Of a stretch of 8,213 nucleotides of DNA, positions 1 to 7,366 are shown one piece after another (the stretch's first letter is position 1; every line of letters starts with the position of its first letter). Source of the DNA: Roseovarius sp. (GTDB taxonomy: Bacteria > Pseudomonadota > Alphaproteobacteria > Rhodobacterales > Rhodobacteraceae); contig JALQUE010000280.1 in NCBI GenBank assembly GCA_023260815.1, forward strand, positions 1 to 8,213, written 5' to 3'. The notes under the pieces were generated by a model, which saw nothing but the letters and a program-made list of their open reading frames with translations, was not told where the DNA came from and did no database searches. A program made the position numbers and the translations under genes.

Positions 1-246
1 GTGGCAAAGACCTTAGATTTTTTTCCGGCGCTCGTAAAACGGAGTGCGGTGGATGGGCTGGTTTTCGGGTCGTCGGGCAAGGAGATGGGGCCAGGGTGGC
101 GAATCGCCGTCAAGCCATTGGTTAACCTGAAAAAACAGCCATCGGTATCGCGTCTGTATCACGTCGGTATCGCGTCGGTATGGCGCGCCGATATCGCGAA
201 GGTTAACGCAGCGTGCGCGTAAGGTCTGTACGAAACACCCCCCGCT
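1..246. other. Non-coding left edge with short repeats
   Basis: This stretch lies downstream of the minus-strand membrane protein that ends at 247. A plus-strand frame opening with GTG at base 1 and ending at 222 exists, but its product matches no family I recognise and part of it is made by an 11-bp tandem repeat, so I do not call a gene. Visible structure is a run of seven T at 18-24, two GGTTAAC heptamers at 120-126 and 201-207, and between them the repeat array at 142-185. Downstream of the transporter gene (minus-strand sense) there is only a weak bulged hairpin near 199-220 with no following T tract, so no clear terminator is seen. Confidence 0.5.
142..185. repeat. Four-copy 11-bp tandem repeat
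   Basis: Four adjacent 11-bp units can be read: TCGGTATCGCG (142-152), TCTGTATCACG (153-163), TCGGTATCGCG (164-174) and TCGGTATGGCG (175-185). Units 1 and 3 are identical; units 2 and 4 differ by two and one bases. A related sequence, CGATATCGCGA, follows at 189-199. The period is close to one helical turn, so the same face of DNA would be presented by each copy. The array is bracketed by two GGTTAAC heptamers (120-126, 201-207). A binding array or simple slippage product are both possible; the function is unknown. Confidence 0.75.
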
Positions 247-1659
247 TCAGGACGGAATGCTTGAGAGGCTGGCGTACAGCACCACCCAGCCTGACAGGAT
301 CACCGCCGTGACCAGCGCATAGGCGCCGTTCCAGCGCAGGCCGACATGCTGCGCGCTCACACGTCCGAACGAGCCGATCAGCAGCGTGGTTGCCGTGAAC
401 GGAGAGGTTACGCCCGACAGCGCCCAACCCGAGGTGATCGCCACGATGATCGCGGTGGGCGTCACGCCCAGATCGGCGGCTTCGGGGATCAGCGGCGCAA
501 GCAGGGTGACGGCGAGGATCGGGTTCATGCCGATTTGTCCCGCAAGCGGAATGAGCCACACGAACGACGCCAGCAGGAGAGGGGCGGGGATCGCCGTCAG
601 ATCGAGGCCCAATCCTTCGAGCACGGGTTTCAGCAATGGTGCGCCGACCGTGCCGATATAGCCGGCCATCATCAGCAGGATGATCTCGCCCCGGTAGGCG
701 GGCAGTTCGACAAAGGCATAGGTTGAGAGCCGCCGCCCAAAGCCGGGACTGCCGTCGGTCTTGCGGCGCGTCTGAAGCGCCAGCCAGCCCGCCGCGATTG
801 TCGGCACGATCAACAGCACCAGACCGACAACCCGGATGCCGGTAGCCGTATACAGAAGCACGATGCTGCTGACGAGGATCGCCAGCAGAAGCGCCAGAGG
901 CAGCATCAGCGCCCATGTGCCTTCGGGTGTCTGGCGGGTCGGGGGAGGGGCCGAAAGGGTGGGTTTGAACGTGGCATCCAGCACCCAGCCCGTGCCCGCC
1001 ATGAGAAAGGACGTGACAAGCCCCGGCACAACGGCCAGCGCCCAGCTTGCGCCGGGGATCAGGGCCACGGAAATGGCCACGGCGAAGGACAGCGGCGACC
1101 ACGGCAGGGCCGATGTGAAGGCACGCTGGATCGCGAGCAGCATCCGGCGGGTGCGGTGGCGGCGAATCTCGGGGTCTTTTTCTTCATTCGCGCTGCTGGT
1201 GGCGAGGCTGCCCAGAAGCGCGATGGAGCCATAGTTCAGCAAAAGCGCGAACATCTGCCCGCCAAGGGTCAGCGCGAGATAGCGCCTGCCGGGGGGCTGC
1301 TGGGCGAGGAAGCGCCCACTGGCACGGATGGCGGGCGAGGTTTCGGCCACGCTGCGCAGGGTGGCGAGGGCGGTGAAGAAGGCGGTGATGAACGCGGCGG
1401 TCATCAGGCCCCGGCGCATGGTGTCGGCCCAGTCGGCATTGGTCGCGATCAGCGCCGCACTGAGACCGAGCGCCACAATCGCGAAGAGATAGCGCCCGGC
1501 ACGCACTTGCAGGGCAAGCACCAGCGTTGTCAGGATGACCAGCCACGGCAGCAAGGTGTCGGCCATGTCGCTGGAGGCCCAGACCGAGAGGATTTCGAGC
1601 CCGGTGATGGCGACCAGCAGGCCGCCCGTCAGTGTGTTCGATGCTGCCGAAGGTTTCAT
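247..1659 (-). CDS. Polytopic membrane transporter, IT-superfamily-like
   Basis: This encodes an inner-membrane protein of 470 residues (ATG at 1659; an in-frame TTG at 1668 would add three residues; neither has a clear Shine-Dalgarno). It is strongly hydrophobic, with about 12-14 candidate spans, e.g. roughly 12-29, 36-52, 56-73, 84-103, 126-152, 176-201, 205-222, 248-270, 276-295, 324-345, 358-374, 379-393, 400-430 and 445-464. A charged loop (158-174, rich in E and R) separates spans. The two halves carry matching features: LNYGS (141-145) then WSPL (187-190), and GMNP (377-380) then TSPF (418-421). Paired motifs about 230 residues apart recall the two-fold repeats of ion-transporter superfamily carriers such as DASS or ArsB types. 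That assignment is inference; I do not recognise the substrate or a named family. It lies 119 bp after the RND pump stop, same strand, so co-transcription is possible. Confidence 0.85.
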   Translation of the reverse strand: MKPSAASNTLTGGLLVAITGLEILSVWASSDMADTLLPWLVILTTLVLALQVRAGRYLFAIVALGLSAALIATNADWADTMRRGLMTAAFITAFFTALATLRSVAETSPAIRASGRFLAQQPPGRRYLALTLGGQMFALLLNYGSIALLGSLATSSANEEKDPEIRRHRTRRMLLAIQRAFTSALPWSPLSFAVAISVALIPGASWALAVVPGLVTSFLMAGTGWVLDATFKPTLSAPPPTRQTPEGTWALMLPLALLLAILVSSIVLLYTATGIRVVGLVLLIVPTIAAGWLALQTRRKTDGSPGFGRRLSTYAFVELPAYRGEIILLMMAGYIGTVGAPLLKPVLEGLGLDLTAIPAPLLLASFVWLIPLAGQIGMNPILAVTLLAPLIPEAADLGVTPTAIIVAITSGWALSGVTSPFTATTLLIGSFGRVSAQHVGLRWNGAYALVTAVILSGWVVLYASLSSIPS

Positions 1660-1714
1660 GCCGGGCAAGTCATGCGGATAAATCGGCTGATGTGCAAGAC
1701 ATGCCGCCAGACTA

Positions 1715-1759
1715 ATGCGCTGGGTAGGGGTGCGCTGGGAAGAGGTGCGCTGGGCCGGG
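1715..1759. repeat. Three-copy 15-bp G-rich tandem repeat
   Basis: Three contiguous 15-bp units are visible between the RND gene and the downstream transporter: ATGCGCTGGGTAGGG (1715-1729), GTGCGCTGGGAAGAG (1730-1744) and GTGCGCTGGGCCGGG (1745-1759). The first nine bases after position 1 (TGCGCTGGG) are invariant and the last five vary. With the following TGTGGGG this makes six runs of three or more G on the plus strand within about 46 bp. The transcript of the minus-strand genes would be C-rich here, so any G-quadruplex would form on the template strand or DNA level. It sits in the leader of the transporter gene. Confidence 0.8.
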
Positions 1760-1778
1760 GTGTGGGGTGTCGCCGTGG

Positions 1779-4700
1779 TCAGCGGGTGTCGGCGCGGGCG
1801 ATGGCGTCAAGTTCCTGATCGAGTGCCTGACCGGAGGAGGCGCGCGACTTGGTGGCCCCACTGACCAGCGCATAGGCGGCAGGCGTCAGGAACAGGGTGA
1901 ACACCGCCGCCAGACCCAGCCCGCCGACGATCACCCAGCCGATCGAGGCGCGCGCCTCGGCGCCGGGGCCGGAGCCGAGGATCAGGGGCAGGCCGGACAT
2001 CACCGTGCAGATCAACGTCATGGCGATGGGGCGCAGGCGGGCCTGGGCCGCTTCATAGGCGGCGTCGATCACCGGGCGCCCCTGATCGCGCAGCTGGTTG
2101 GCGAATTCCACCAGAAGGATGCCATTCTTGGCCATCACCCCGATCAGCATCAGAACGCCGATCTGGCTGTAGATGTTGATGGTCGTGCCGGTCAGCAGCA
2201 TCGCATAGATCGCGGCGCAGACGCCGAAGGGCACGGTCATCATCACCACCAGCGCGCTTGTCAGGCTTTCGAACTGCGCCAGCAGGACCAGAAAGACCAC
2301 CAGCAGGGCAATCACATAGGTCGCGGCCAGCGCCGATGAGGTTTCATCCAGCGACGCGGCTTCGCCCAGAAAGATAAGCCCGATCCCGTCGGGAAGCCTG
2401 TCCTGCGCCAGCGCGCGCACATCGTCGATCACCTCGCGAAGGGTGACTTCGGGTGAGACGGAGGCGTCGATTTCGACCGCGCGGCGTTGCGCGTGGCGGT
2501 CAAGCTCGGCGGCGACGCCCTGTTCGCTGAAGGTGACGATCTGGCTGAGCGGGACAAGGTCGCCGGCGTCGGAGCGTATCGACAGGTTCATCAGGTCCAT
2601 CGGGTCGCGCACAGCGCCGGCGGCGGATTGCAGCAGGATCGGGATGGCCTGATCGTCGATGGTCAGTTCGGCGATCTCGTCTTCGTCGATGAGGGCGCGC
2701 AACGTGTCCGACAGGGTGGACATCGGCACCCGCAGGTCCGAGGCGCGCTGACGGTCGACCGATATGCTGAGTTGCGGTTGGGTCGCCTGATATTGCACGC
2801 GGATGCCGGAAAGGCCGGGGATATCGGCCAGATCGAGCGCAAAGGCATCGGCGGCAGCGGCGATGTCGGGATAGTTCGGGCCGGTGAGCGCGATGGACAG
2901 CCCCCCGCCCGAGCCACCGCGCAGACCAAGGCTGTTGCCGCCCGCGATGCGCGCCCGCGCGCCGGGCAGGGTGGCCAGATCGTCGCGGATCGCGTCCTCG
3001 ATCTGGGCCTGAGAGGTCTGGCGCGCGTCCCAAGGGATCAGGCGGATGCCGACGCTGCCACGGTTGAGGTCATAGCGGCCGGTGATCGAATACAGCCCTT
3101 GAGCGACGCCCTGATCGACATAGGGGCGCAGCATCTGTTCGACGCGGACCACCTGTGTGTCGGTATAGTCGAGGCCTGTGCCGTCGGGGCCTTGCATGCG
3201 GACGGTGACCTCGCCGCGATCTTCGGGGGGGACGAGTTCCTCGCCAAGCTGGTCATAGGCGAAAAACGCACCGCCCGCCAGAAGCGCCGCGCCCACGAGG
3301 GTGACCAGCGGCGCACGGATCATCGGCCGGATCAGCGCGGCATAGAGCGCCGCAAGGCGCGCGCCGGGGCCCGACATCAGCCCGCCGGTCTGCCCCAGCC
3401 CGCCCGAGAATGACGCCAGCATCGGGCAGATCGTCAGGGCCACGAAAGACGAGATCGCCACGGTGATCGCGAGCACGAAGCCGAATTCGGTGAACAGGCG
3501 GCCCGCGTCGCCGGGCAGGAACGAGATCGGCACGAAGACCGCGATCAGCGTGAGGGTGGTGGCGATGACGGCGAAGAACACCTGTGAGGCCCCCAGAACG
3601 GCGGCGGCACGGGGGGCCATGCCGTCTTGGCGGCGGCGCTGGATGTTTTCGGTCACCACGATGGCGTCATCGACCACAAGCCCGGTCGCCAGAACCAGCG
3701 CCAGAAGGGTGATGAGGTTGATGGAAAAGCCCATCAGCCAGATCCCCGCGACCGACCCGACAAGGGCCACGGGAATGGCGACGGCGGGGATCAGCGTGGC
3801 CGAGAGGCGCCCGAAGAACAGCCACATGACGGCGATCACGATCAGCAGGGCCGCGCCCAGTGTCTTGAGCACTTCGGAAATGGCGCCACGGATGAACACC
3901 GCGTCGTCGCTGGTGACCTGAAAGCCCAGATCGGGAAAGCGGAGCCTGAGCTGCGAGATTGCGTCCCCGACCTGATCCGAGATGCGCACGGTGTTGGATT
4001 GCGCCTGCCGGACGATGCCAAGGTTGATGACCAGCCGCCCGTCAAGGCGCGCGACGCTTTCGGGGGTGGCGAGGCCGAAATAGACATCGGCCACATCGCC
4101 CAGGCGGACCCGGTCACGCAGCATCAGGTCTTCGATGCGCGCAGGGTCGGCGACGGTGGCATCGGCGCGCACCAGCACTTCGAGAGGACCGGACGAAAAG
4201 CTGCCGACCGGCACATCGAATTGCGCGGCGCGCAGGACGCTGGCCACTTCGCCGATGGACAGGCCGAACGCGGCCAGACTGTCGGGCCGGACCGCGACGC
4301 GCAAGACGCGCTGTCGGTCGCCGAACAGCACCACGTCGGCCACGCCGTCGATGGCCGTGAATTCGGGAACAAGCGCATCCTCGACCAGCCGGGTCAGCGC
4401 ATCTATGGAGCGCGCCTCGCTCCAGACGGCGATATCGACGATTGGGTCGGCGTCCTGTTCGGATTTGACCACGAAGAGATCCTCGACCCCGTCGGGCAGG
4501 CGGTTTTCAACGCGGCTGACGGCCTCGCGCACATCGTTGGAGGCGTTGGCCAGATCGTGGTCGGCGCTGAATTCCACGCGCATCCGGAAATTGCCTTCCT
4601 CGGAGGAGGTGCGCACCGCCTGCACCCCGGCGACGCGGGCGACGGCGCCTTCGACCAGAGAGGCCACCTCGGCGTCGACGGTGGTGGGTGAGGCGCCGGG

Positions 4701-4868
4701 GAAATTGGCGCGCACCGACACCACGGGGCGATCCACATCGGGCAGTTCGCGCACTTCGATGCCCCAGAGCGCGCCGATGCCCGCGATCATGATCAGCAGG
4801 CTCATCACCGCCGCCAGATAGGGGCGGCGCACGCTGAGATCGGGCAGGCCGCGACCGCGAGATATCAT
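1779..4868 (-). CDS. RND efflux pump, inner-membrane permease (HAE-1 type)
   Basis: This is a proton-driven exporter of the AcrB/MexB class, predicted to act as a trimer in the inner membrane. The product is 1029 residues (AcrB has 1049). Twelve spans are recognisable: TM1 at about 16-36, TM2-6 at 336-482, TM7 at 518-537 and TM8-12 at 847-1001, with two large periplasmic loops between. The proton-relay residues are present: the Asp pair D400-D401 in LVVDDAIVVTENI (TM4), K914 in LIGVMAKNGILLVEFA (TM10) and R944 in ARLRP before TM11, matching AcrB D407/D408, K940 and R971. The start is the ATG at 4868, because it gives the family's usual N-terminus and overlaps the adaptor stop as ATGA; an in-frame start at 5048 would only add adaptor antisense-frame residues. 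The C-terminus is a short polar tail (about 1005-1029). Substrate range cannot be read from sequence. Confidence 0.97.
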   Translation of the reverse strand: MISRGRGLPDLSVRRPYLAAVMSLLIMIAGIGALWGIEVRELPDVDRPVVSVRANFPGASPTTVDAEVASLVEGAVARVAGVQAVRTSSEEGNFRMRVEFSADHDLANASNDVREAVSRVENRLPDGVEDLFVVKSEQDADPIVDIAVWSEARSIDALTRLVEDALVPEFTAIDGVADVVLFGDRQRVLRVAVRPDSLAAFGLSIGEVASVLRAAQFDVPVGSFSSGPLEVLVRADATVADPARIEDLMLRDRVRLGDVADVYFGLATPESVARLDGRLVINLGIVRQAQSNTVRISDQVGDAISQLRLRFPDLGFQVTSDDAVFIRGAISEVLKTLGAALLIVIAVMWLFFGRLSATLIPAVAIPVALVGSVAGIWLMGFSINLITLLALVLATGLVVDDAIVVTENIQRRRQDGMAPRAAAVLGASQVFFAVIATTLTLIAVFVPISFLPGDAGRLFTEFGFVLAITVAISSFVALTICPMLASFSGGLGQTGGLMSGPGARLAALYAALIRPMIRAPLVTLVGAALLAGGAFFAYDQLGEELVPPEDRGEVTVRMQGPDGTGLDYTDTQVVRVEQMLRPYVDQGVAQGLYSITGRYDLNRGSVGIRLIPWDARQTSQAQIEDAIRDDLATLPGARARIAGGNSLGLRGGSGGGLSIALTGPNYPDIAAAADAFALDLADIPGLSGIRVQYQATQPQLSISVDRQRASDLRVPMSTLSDTLRALIDEDEIAELTIDDQAIPILLQSAAGAVRDPMDLMNLSIRSDAGDLVPLSQIVTFSEQGVAAELDRHAQRRAVEIDASVSPEVTLREVIDDVRALAQDRLPDGIGLIFLGEAASLDETSSALAATYVIALLVVFLVLLAQFESLTSALVVMMTVPFGVCAAIYAMLLTGTTINIYSQIGVLMLIGVMAKNGILLVEFANQLRDQGRPVIDAAYEAAQARLRPIAMTLICTVMSGLPLILGSGPGAEARASIGWVIVGGLGLAAVFTLFLTPAAYALVSGATKSRASSGQALDQELDAIARADTR

Positions 4869-5974
4869 GAATTGCCCCCGGGCGGGGTGTTGAGAACGGT
4901 GACCGGGATACCGGGGCGCAGGCGCTGTGTGCCTTCCACCACGATCCGGTCGCCGGTCGTCAGGGGGCCATCCACCACCACCATCCCGGCGCGGCGGCGC
5001 ACGAGACGCACTTCGACCTGATGGACCTTGCCATCGGCCACGCGCCACACATTGAGCGACCCGGACGAAAATTGCAGCGCCAGTTCCGGTACCGCGGGAT
5101 AGGTCTTGCCCGGCAGATCGAGCCGCAAAGAAAAGGACGCGCCGGGGCGCAGCACATCGGTGGCATTGTCGATTTCGGCGCGGATGCGGGCGGTGCGGGT
5201 GATCGGATCGACGCGGCTGTCGATGGCGGTCACGGTGCCGTCGAATGTGCGGCCTTCGACCGCCGGGGTGCTGGCGGTCACGGCAAGCCCTTGCGCCATG
5301 CGGCCCAGAAGCGCCTCGGGCAGATCGAATTCCACCAGGATGCGGCTGCGGTCATCGAAGCTGGCGATGGCGTCATCGGTGGCGATCCGGTCGCCGCTTT
5401 CGACGAGGGCCAGCCCGGTCACGCCATCGAAGGGCGCGCGCAGCGTGCGGTCGGCCAGATCGGCGCGGGCCTTGTCAAGCTCGATGCGGGCGACCTTGAA
5501 ACCGGTCTGTGCCTCTTCGAAGCGGGCGGTGGCGGCGGCGCCTGTATCCTGAAGCGTCTGGTAGCGGTCCCGTTCCGAGGTGGCGCGTTCAAGACGCGCC
5601 TCGGCCAGCGCGACGGCCAGCCGTTCATCGCTGTCGTCAAGCTGCATGAGCGTGTCACCGGCGGCGAATTTCGCGCCCGGTGCGATGGCCAGGGACGTGA
5701 TTTCGCCGCCCGAGGGGGCGCGCAGGGTGATCGAGCGCAGGGCGAAACTTGTGCCGATGGCTGAAAATGTCAGATCATCCGAGACGGCCTGCACGTCCGA
5801 GACGATCACCGGGGGACCGGCATCGGCGGTGGAGGCGGCGCTGTCCCGGGGTTGTGCGGCGTGCGCACCTGTCCAGAGGGCTGCAACCTCGGCCCGGTAG
5901 TGCCATGCCAAGGCCGCGCTGGCGATCAGCGCCGCGGACATGGTGACCTGTTTCCAGATGGCAGTCTTTTGCAT
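4865..5974 (-). CDS. RND pump periplasmic adaptor (HlyD/AcrA-type membrane fusion protein)
   Basis: This encodes the periplasmic adaptor that links the RND pump to an outer-membrane channel. The product is 369 residues. An N-terminal hydrophobic anchor is at about 10-24, with no lipobox cysteine, so it is probably membrane-anchored by that segment. The first lipoyl half is at about 82-112, a short helical hairpin at about 113-175, the second lipoyl half at about 178-207 (LRAPFDGVTGLALVESGD), and the beta-barrel at about 211-290, including SRVDPITRTARIRAEID and LRPGASFSLRL. The membrane-proximal domain occupies about 295-360. The ATG at 5974 is preferred because it puts the anchor at the N-terminus; a TTG at 6019 would add 15 residues, and neither has a good Shine-Dalgarno. 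Its stop overlaps the pump start by ATGA, implying translational coupling. Confidence 0.95.
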   Translation of the reverse strand: MQKTAIWKQVTMSAALIASAALAWHYRAEVAALWTGAHAAQPRDSAASTADAGPPVIVSDVQAVSDDLTFSAIGTSFALRSITLRAPSGGEITSLAIAPGAKFAAGDTLMQLDDSDERLAVALAEARLERATSERDRYQTLQDTGAAATARFEEAQTGFKVARIELDKARADLADRTLRAPFDGVTGLALVESGDRIATDDAIASFDDRSRILVEFDLPEALLGRMAQGLAVTASTPAVEGRTFDGTVTAIDSRVDPITRTARIRAEIDNATDVLRPGASFSLRLDLPGKTYPAVPELALQFSSGSLNVWRVADGKVHQVEVRLVRRRAGMVVVDGPLTTGDRIVVEGTQRLRPGIPVTVLNTPPGGNS

Positions 5975-6031
5975 GGTCGCGCCCGTTGTCCGGTTCGTCA
6001 GGGTGCAAACATAGGGCAAAACGCCGCGAAG

Positions 6032-7147
6032 TCACCTGATGAACGGAATGTCGTGCCGGTGCGCGCGCCACGTGGCGTCCGCAATGGGCACGTCGAACAC
6101 CTGTGTGCTGTCGGCCAGATCGGCCCGGATCAGGCCAAGGCCGATGGTCTTGCCAAGCCGGGGTGACTGGGCCAGTTCGCTGAGGGTGCCGACGCTGTCG
6201 CCGTCCAGCATCAGGGGGACGGGATGGCCGGGCAGCGGCGGCGTGCCGTCGAAGACCAGACCGATGCGGCGGCGGGCCGGGGGGCTGGCGGCGAGGCGCT
6301 GAAGGGCCGCGCGACCGATGTAATCAATGTCGCGGTCCAGGTCGATCAGCGGGCCGAATCCCATCTCGAACGGGGTGGCGCGATGATCCTGCCAGCGCAT
6401 GTCGGCCCCATACGAGATCAACCCGCTTTCCAGCCGTTCGGTATCGTTGGGCGCGCCGGGGCCGATGCCGAAGGGAGCGCCGGCCCGTTTGACCCTGTCC
6501 CAAAGGTCTGTGCCGCGGGTGGCGTCCGTCAGATAGAGTTCGACCCCGCCCTGTTTGGACCAGCCCGACCGCGCCACGACCAGAGGGATGCCGTCCAACG
6601 AGGTTTCGCGGAAGCCAAAGTGGCGCAGGGTGCGGACGTCCTCGCCAAGAAGGGCGGCGGCCACGTCCATCGCAAGCGGCCCCTGAATGGCGAGCGGTGA
6701 GACATCGGGTTCGCTGATGCGGACATCCCAGCCCTTTTCGCGCGCGACGGCGGCGGCCCAGAGGTGAATGTCGCTGTCGGCGACCGACAGCCAGTAGCGT
6801 GTGTCTTCGAATTTCAGCAGCACCGGATCGTTGATCAACCAGCCATCATGATCGCAAAGCGGCACATAGCGGCCCTGACCGGGGCGGGTGCCGCCGAGGT
6901 TTCGGGGCGTGAGGTATTGCGCCAGTCGGCCTGCGTCGGGACCCTCAAGTTGCACCTGCCTTTGGGCTGCCACGTCCCACATCGCCACGCCGTTCAGAAG
7001 GCGGTCGTATTCCGCCTCGGGGTCGCCGAAATGGGCGGGGATATACATGTGATTGTAGACCGAGAAGGCCCGGACGCCGTCGCGGACGGTGGCGTCGAAA
7101 TAGGCGGATTTGCGGATGTTCGGGCCGATGCCGATTGAAAAACTCAA
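6032..7147 (-). CDS. GcvT-family folate-dependent enzyme, DMSP-demethylase (DmdA)-like
   Basis: The product (371 residues) is a full-length GcvT-fold, tetrahydrofolate-dependent protein, cytosolic with no signal peptide. Family members pass a one-carbon unit to folate: GcvT from the aminomethyl carrier protein, DmdA a methyl group from dimethylsulfoniopropionate. Visible motifs are YNHM (31-34), WDVAAQRQVQLEGPDA (57-72), YLTPRNL (78-84), INDPVLLK with the conserved Asp D107 (105-112), EPDVSPLAIQGP (146-157), ARSGWSKQGGVELYL (192-206) and ERLESGLISYGADM (237-250), then the C-terminal barrel (about 290-371). These resemble DmdA as I remember it more than classical GcvT. DmdA as I recall it has ERxEGGLLSYGNDM and SGYSKQGGFEIY, so this may be a paralogue with another substrate. 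The TTG start is supported by a strong Shine-Dalgarno. The gene lies 57 bp upstream of the efflux adaptor, and no known DMSP-pathway partner is nearby. Confidence 0.9.
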   Translation of the reverse strand: MSFSIGIGPNIRKSAYFDATVRDGVRAFSVYNHMYIPAHFGDPEAEYDRLLNGVAMWDVAAQRQVQLEGPDAGRLAQYLTPRNLGGTRPGQGRYVPLCDHDGWLINDPVLLKFEDTRYWLSVADSDIHLWAAAVAREKGWDVRISEPDVSPLAIQGPLAMDVAAALLGEDVRTLRHFGFRETSLDGIPLVVARSGWSKQGGVELYLTDATRGTDLWDRVKRAGAPFGIGPGAPNDTERLESGLISYGADMRWQDHRATPFEMGFGPLIDLDRDIDYIGRAALQRLAASPPARRRIGLVFDGTPPLPGHPVPLMLDGDSVGTLSELAQSPRLGKTIGLGLIRADLADSTQVFDVPIADATWRAHRHDIPFIR

Positions 7148-7153
7148 CGGGTG

Positions 7154-7159
7154 TCCTCC
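7154..7159 (-). promoter_or_regulatory. Shine-Dalgarno deciding a TTG start
   Basis: On the minus strand the sequence reads GGAGGA, six bases before the TTG at 7147. This is the best ribosome-binding site in the window and supports TTG as the true initiator of the DmdA-like protein, giving the N-terminus MSFSIGIGPN. No competing ATG lies nearby in frame; the next Met is residue 34, which would remove conserved sequence. Confidence 0.8.
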
Positions 7160-7171
7160 GGGTAAGGTACA

Positions 7172-7241
7172 GTGCCTGGCTTAAAGCATTCCGTGCGGGA
7201 GAAGCGCAAGCGGGTGGGGCGCCTTGGTTGGTGCCTGGCTT
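7172..7241. repeat. 11-bp direct repeat in the leader
   Basis: GTGCCTGGCTT occurs exactly at 7172-7182 and again at 7231-7241, 59 bp apart start to start. The copies lie about 25 and 84 bp upstream of the TTG start of the DmdA-like gene. On the transcribed strand the word is AAGCCAGGCAC. The position suits an operator pair, but the word is not palindromic and I know of no regulator for it; chance repetition in GC-rich DNA is possible. Confidence 0.4.
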
Positions 7242-7336
7242 TTTGAGGGCTGCGGGGGTCGGGTGTCCCCGGAAAGGGCGGTGGGCCTGTCAGGTATCGA
7301 CCATCGAAGGCAGCGGCGCAGGGCGATGCGCGGCGA

Positions 7337-7358
7337 CGCAGTCTGCGGTCACGCAGAC
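7337..7358. other. Overlapping inverted repeats, hairpin or operator
   Basis: CGCAGTCTGCG (7337-7347) is a perfect inverted repeat about a central T. Its right part, GTCTGCG (7341-7347), also pairs with CGCAGAC (7352-7358) across a four-base loop, GTCA, to give a 7-bp stem. The two structures are mutually exclusive. It lies 8 bp beyond the stop of the small membrane-peptide frame and about 190 bp upstream of the DmdA-like start. There is no T tract on the minus-strand side, so it is a poor intrinsic terminator; an operator for the downstream gene is equally possible. Confidence 0.4.
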
Positions 7359-7366
7359 ATCAGCGC

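Larger units (their letters stand above)
7148..7366 (-). promoter_or_regulatory. Leader region of the DmdA-like gene
   Basis: This 219-bp gap lies between the small membrane-peptide frame and the DmdA-like gene and should hold the promoter if the latter is not read through from upstream. It contains a Shine-Dalgarno at 7154-7159, two exact copies of an 11-bp word (7172-7182 and 7231-7241) and overlapping inverted repeats at 7337-7358. A possible -35/-10 pair (TTGCGC, 18-bp spacer, TTTAAG, minus strand, about 7181-7210) is weak and I do not insist on it. A plus-strand frame across the region has no recognisable product. Confidence 0.4.

Noticed and set aside
1..222. Plus-strand 73-residue frame starting with GTG
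   Set aside because: There is no recognisable product, part of it is coded by the 11-bp tandem repeat, and no upstream sequence is available to judge a ribosome-binding site.
203..1102. A 299-residue minus-strand frame
   Set aside because: It lies inside the transporter gene in another frame and is Arg/Ala/Gly-rich without domain features.
2487..4691. Long plus-strand frames (2487-3413 and 3627-4691)
   Set aside because: They are antisense to the RND gene, rich in D, G, H, Q and R as expected for shadows of high-GC coding sequence, and have no recognisable domain.
4869..5048. N-terminal extension of the RND pump to a start at 5048
   Set aside because: The extra 60 residues are Arg/Pro-rich and are just the adaptor gene read in another frame. 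The start at 4868 gives the family's N-terminus and the ATGA overlap.
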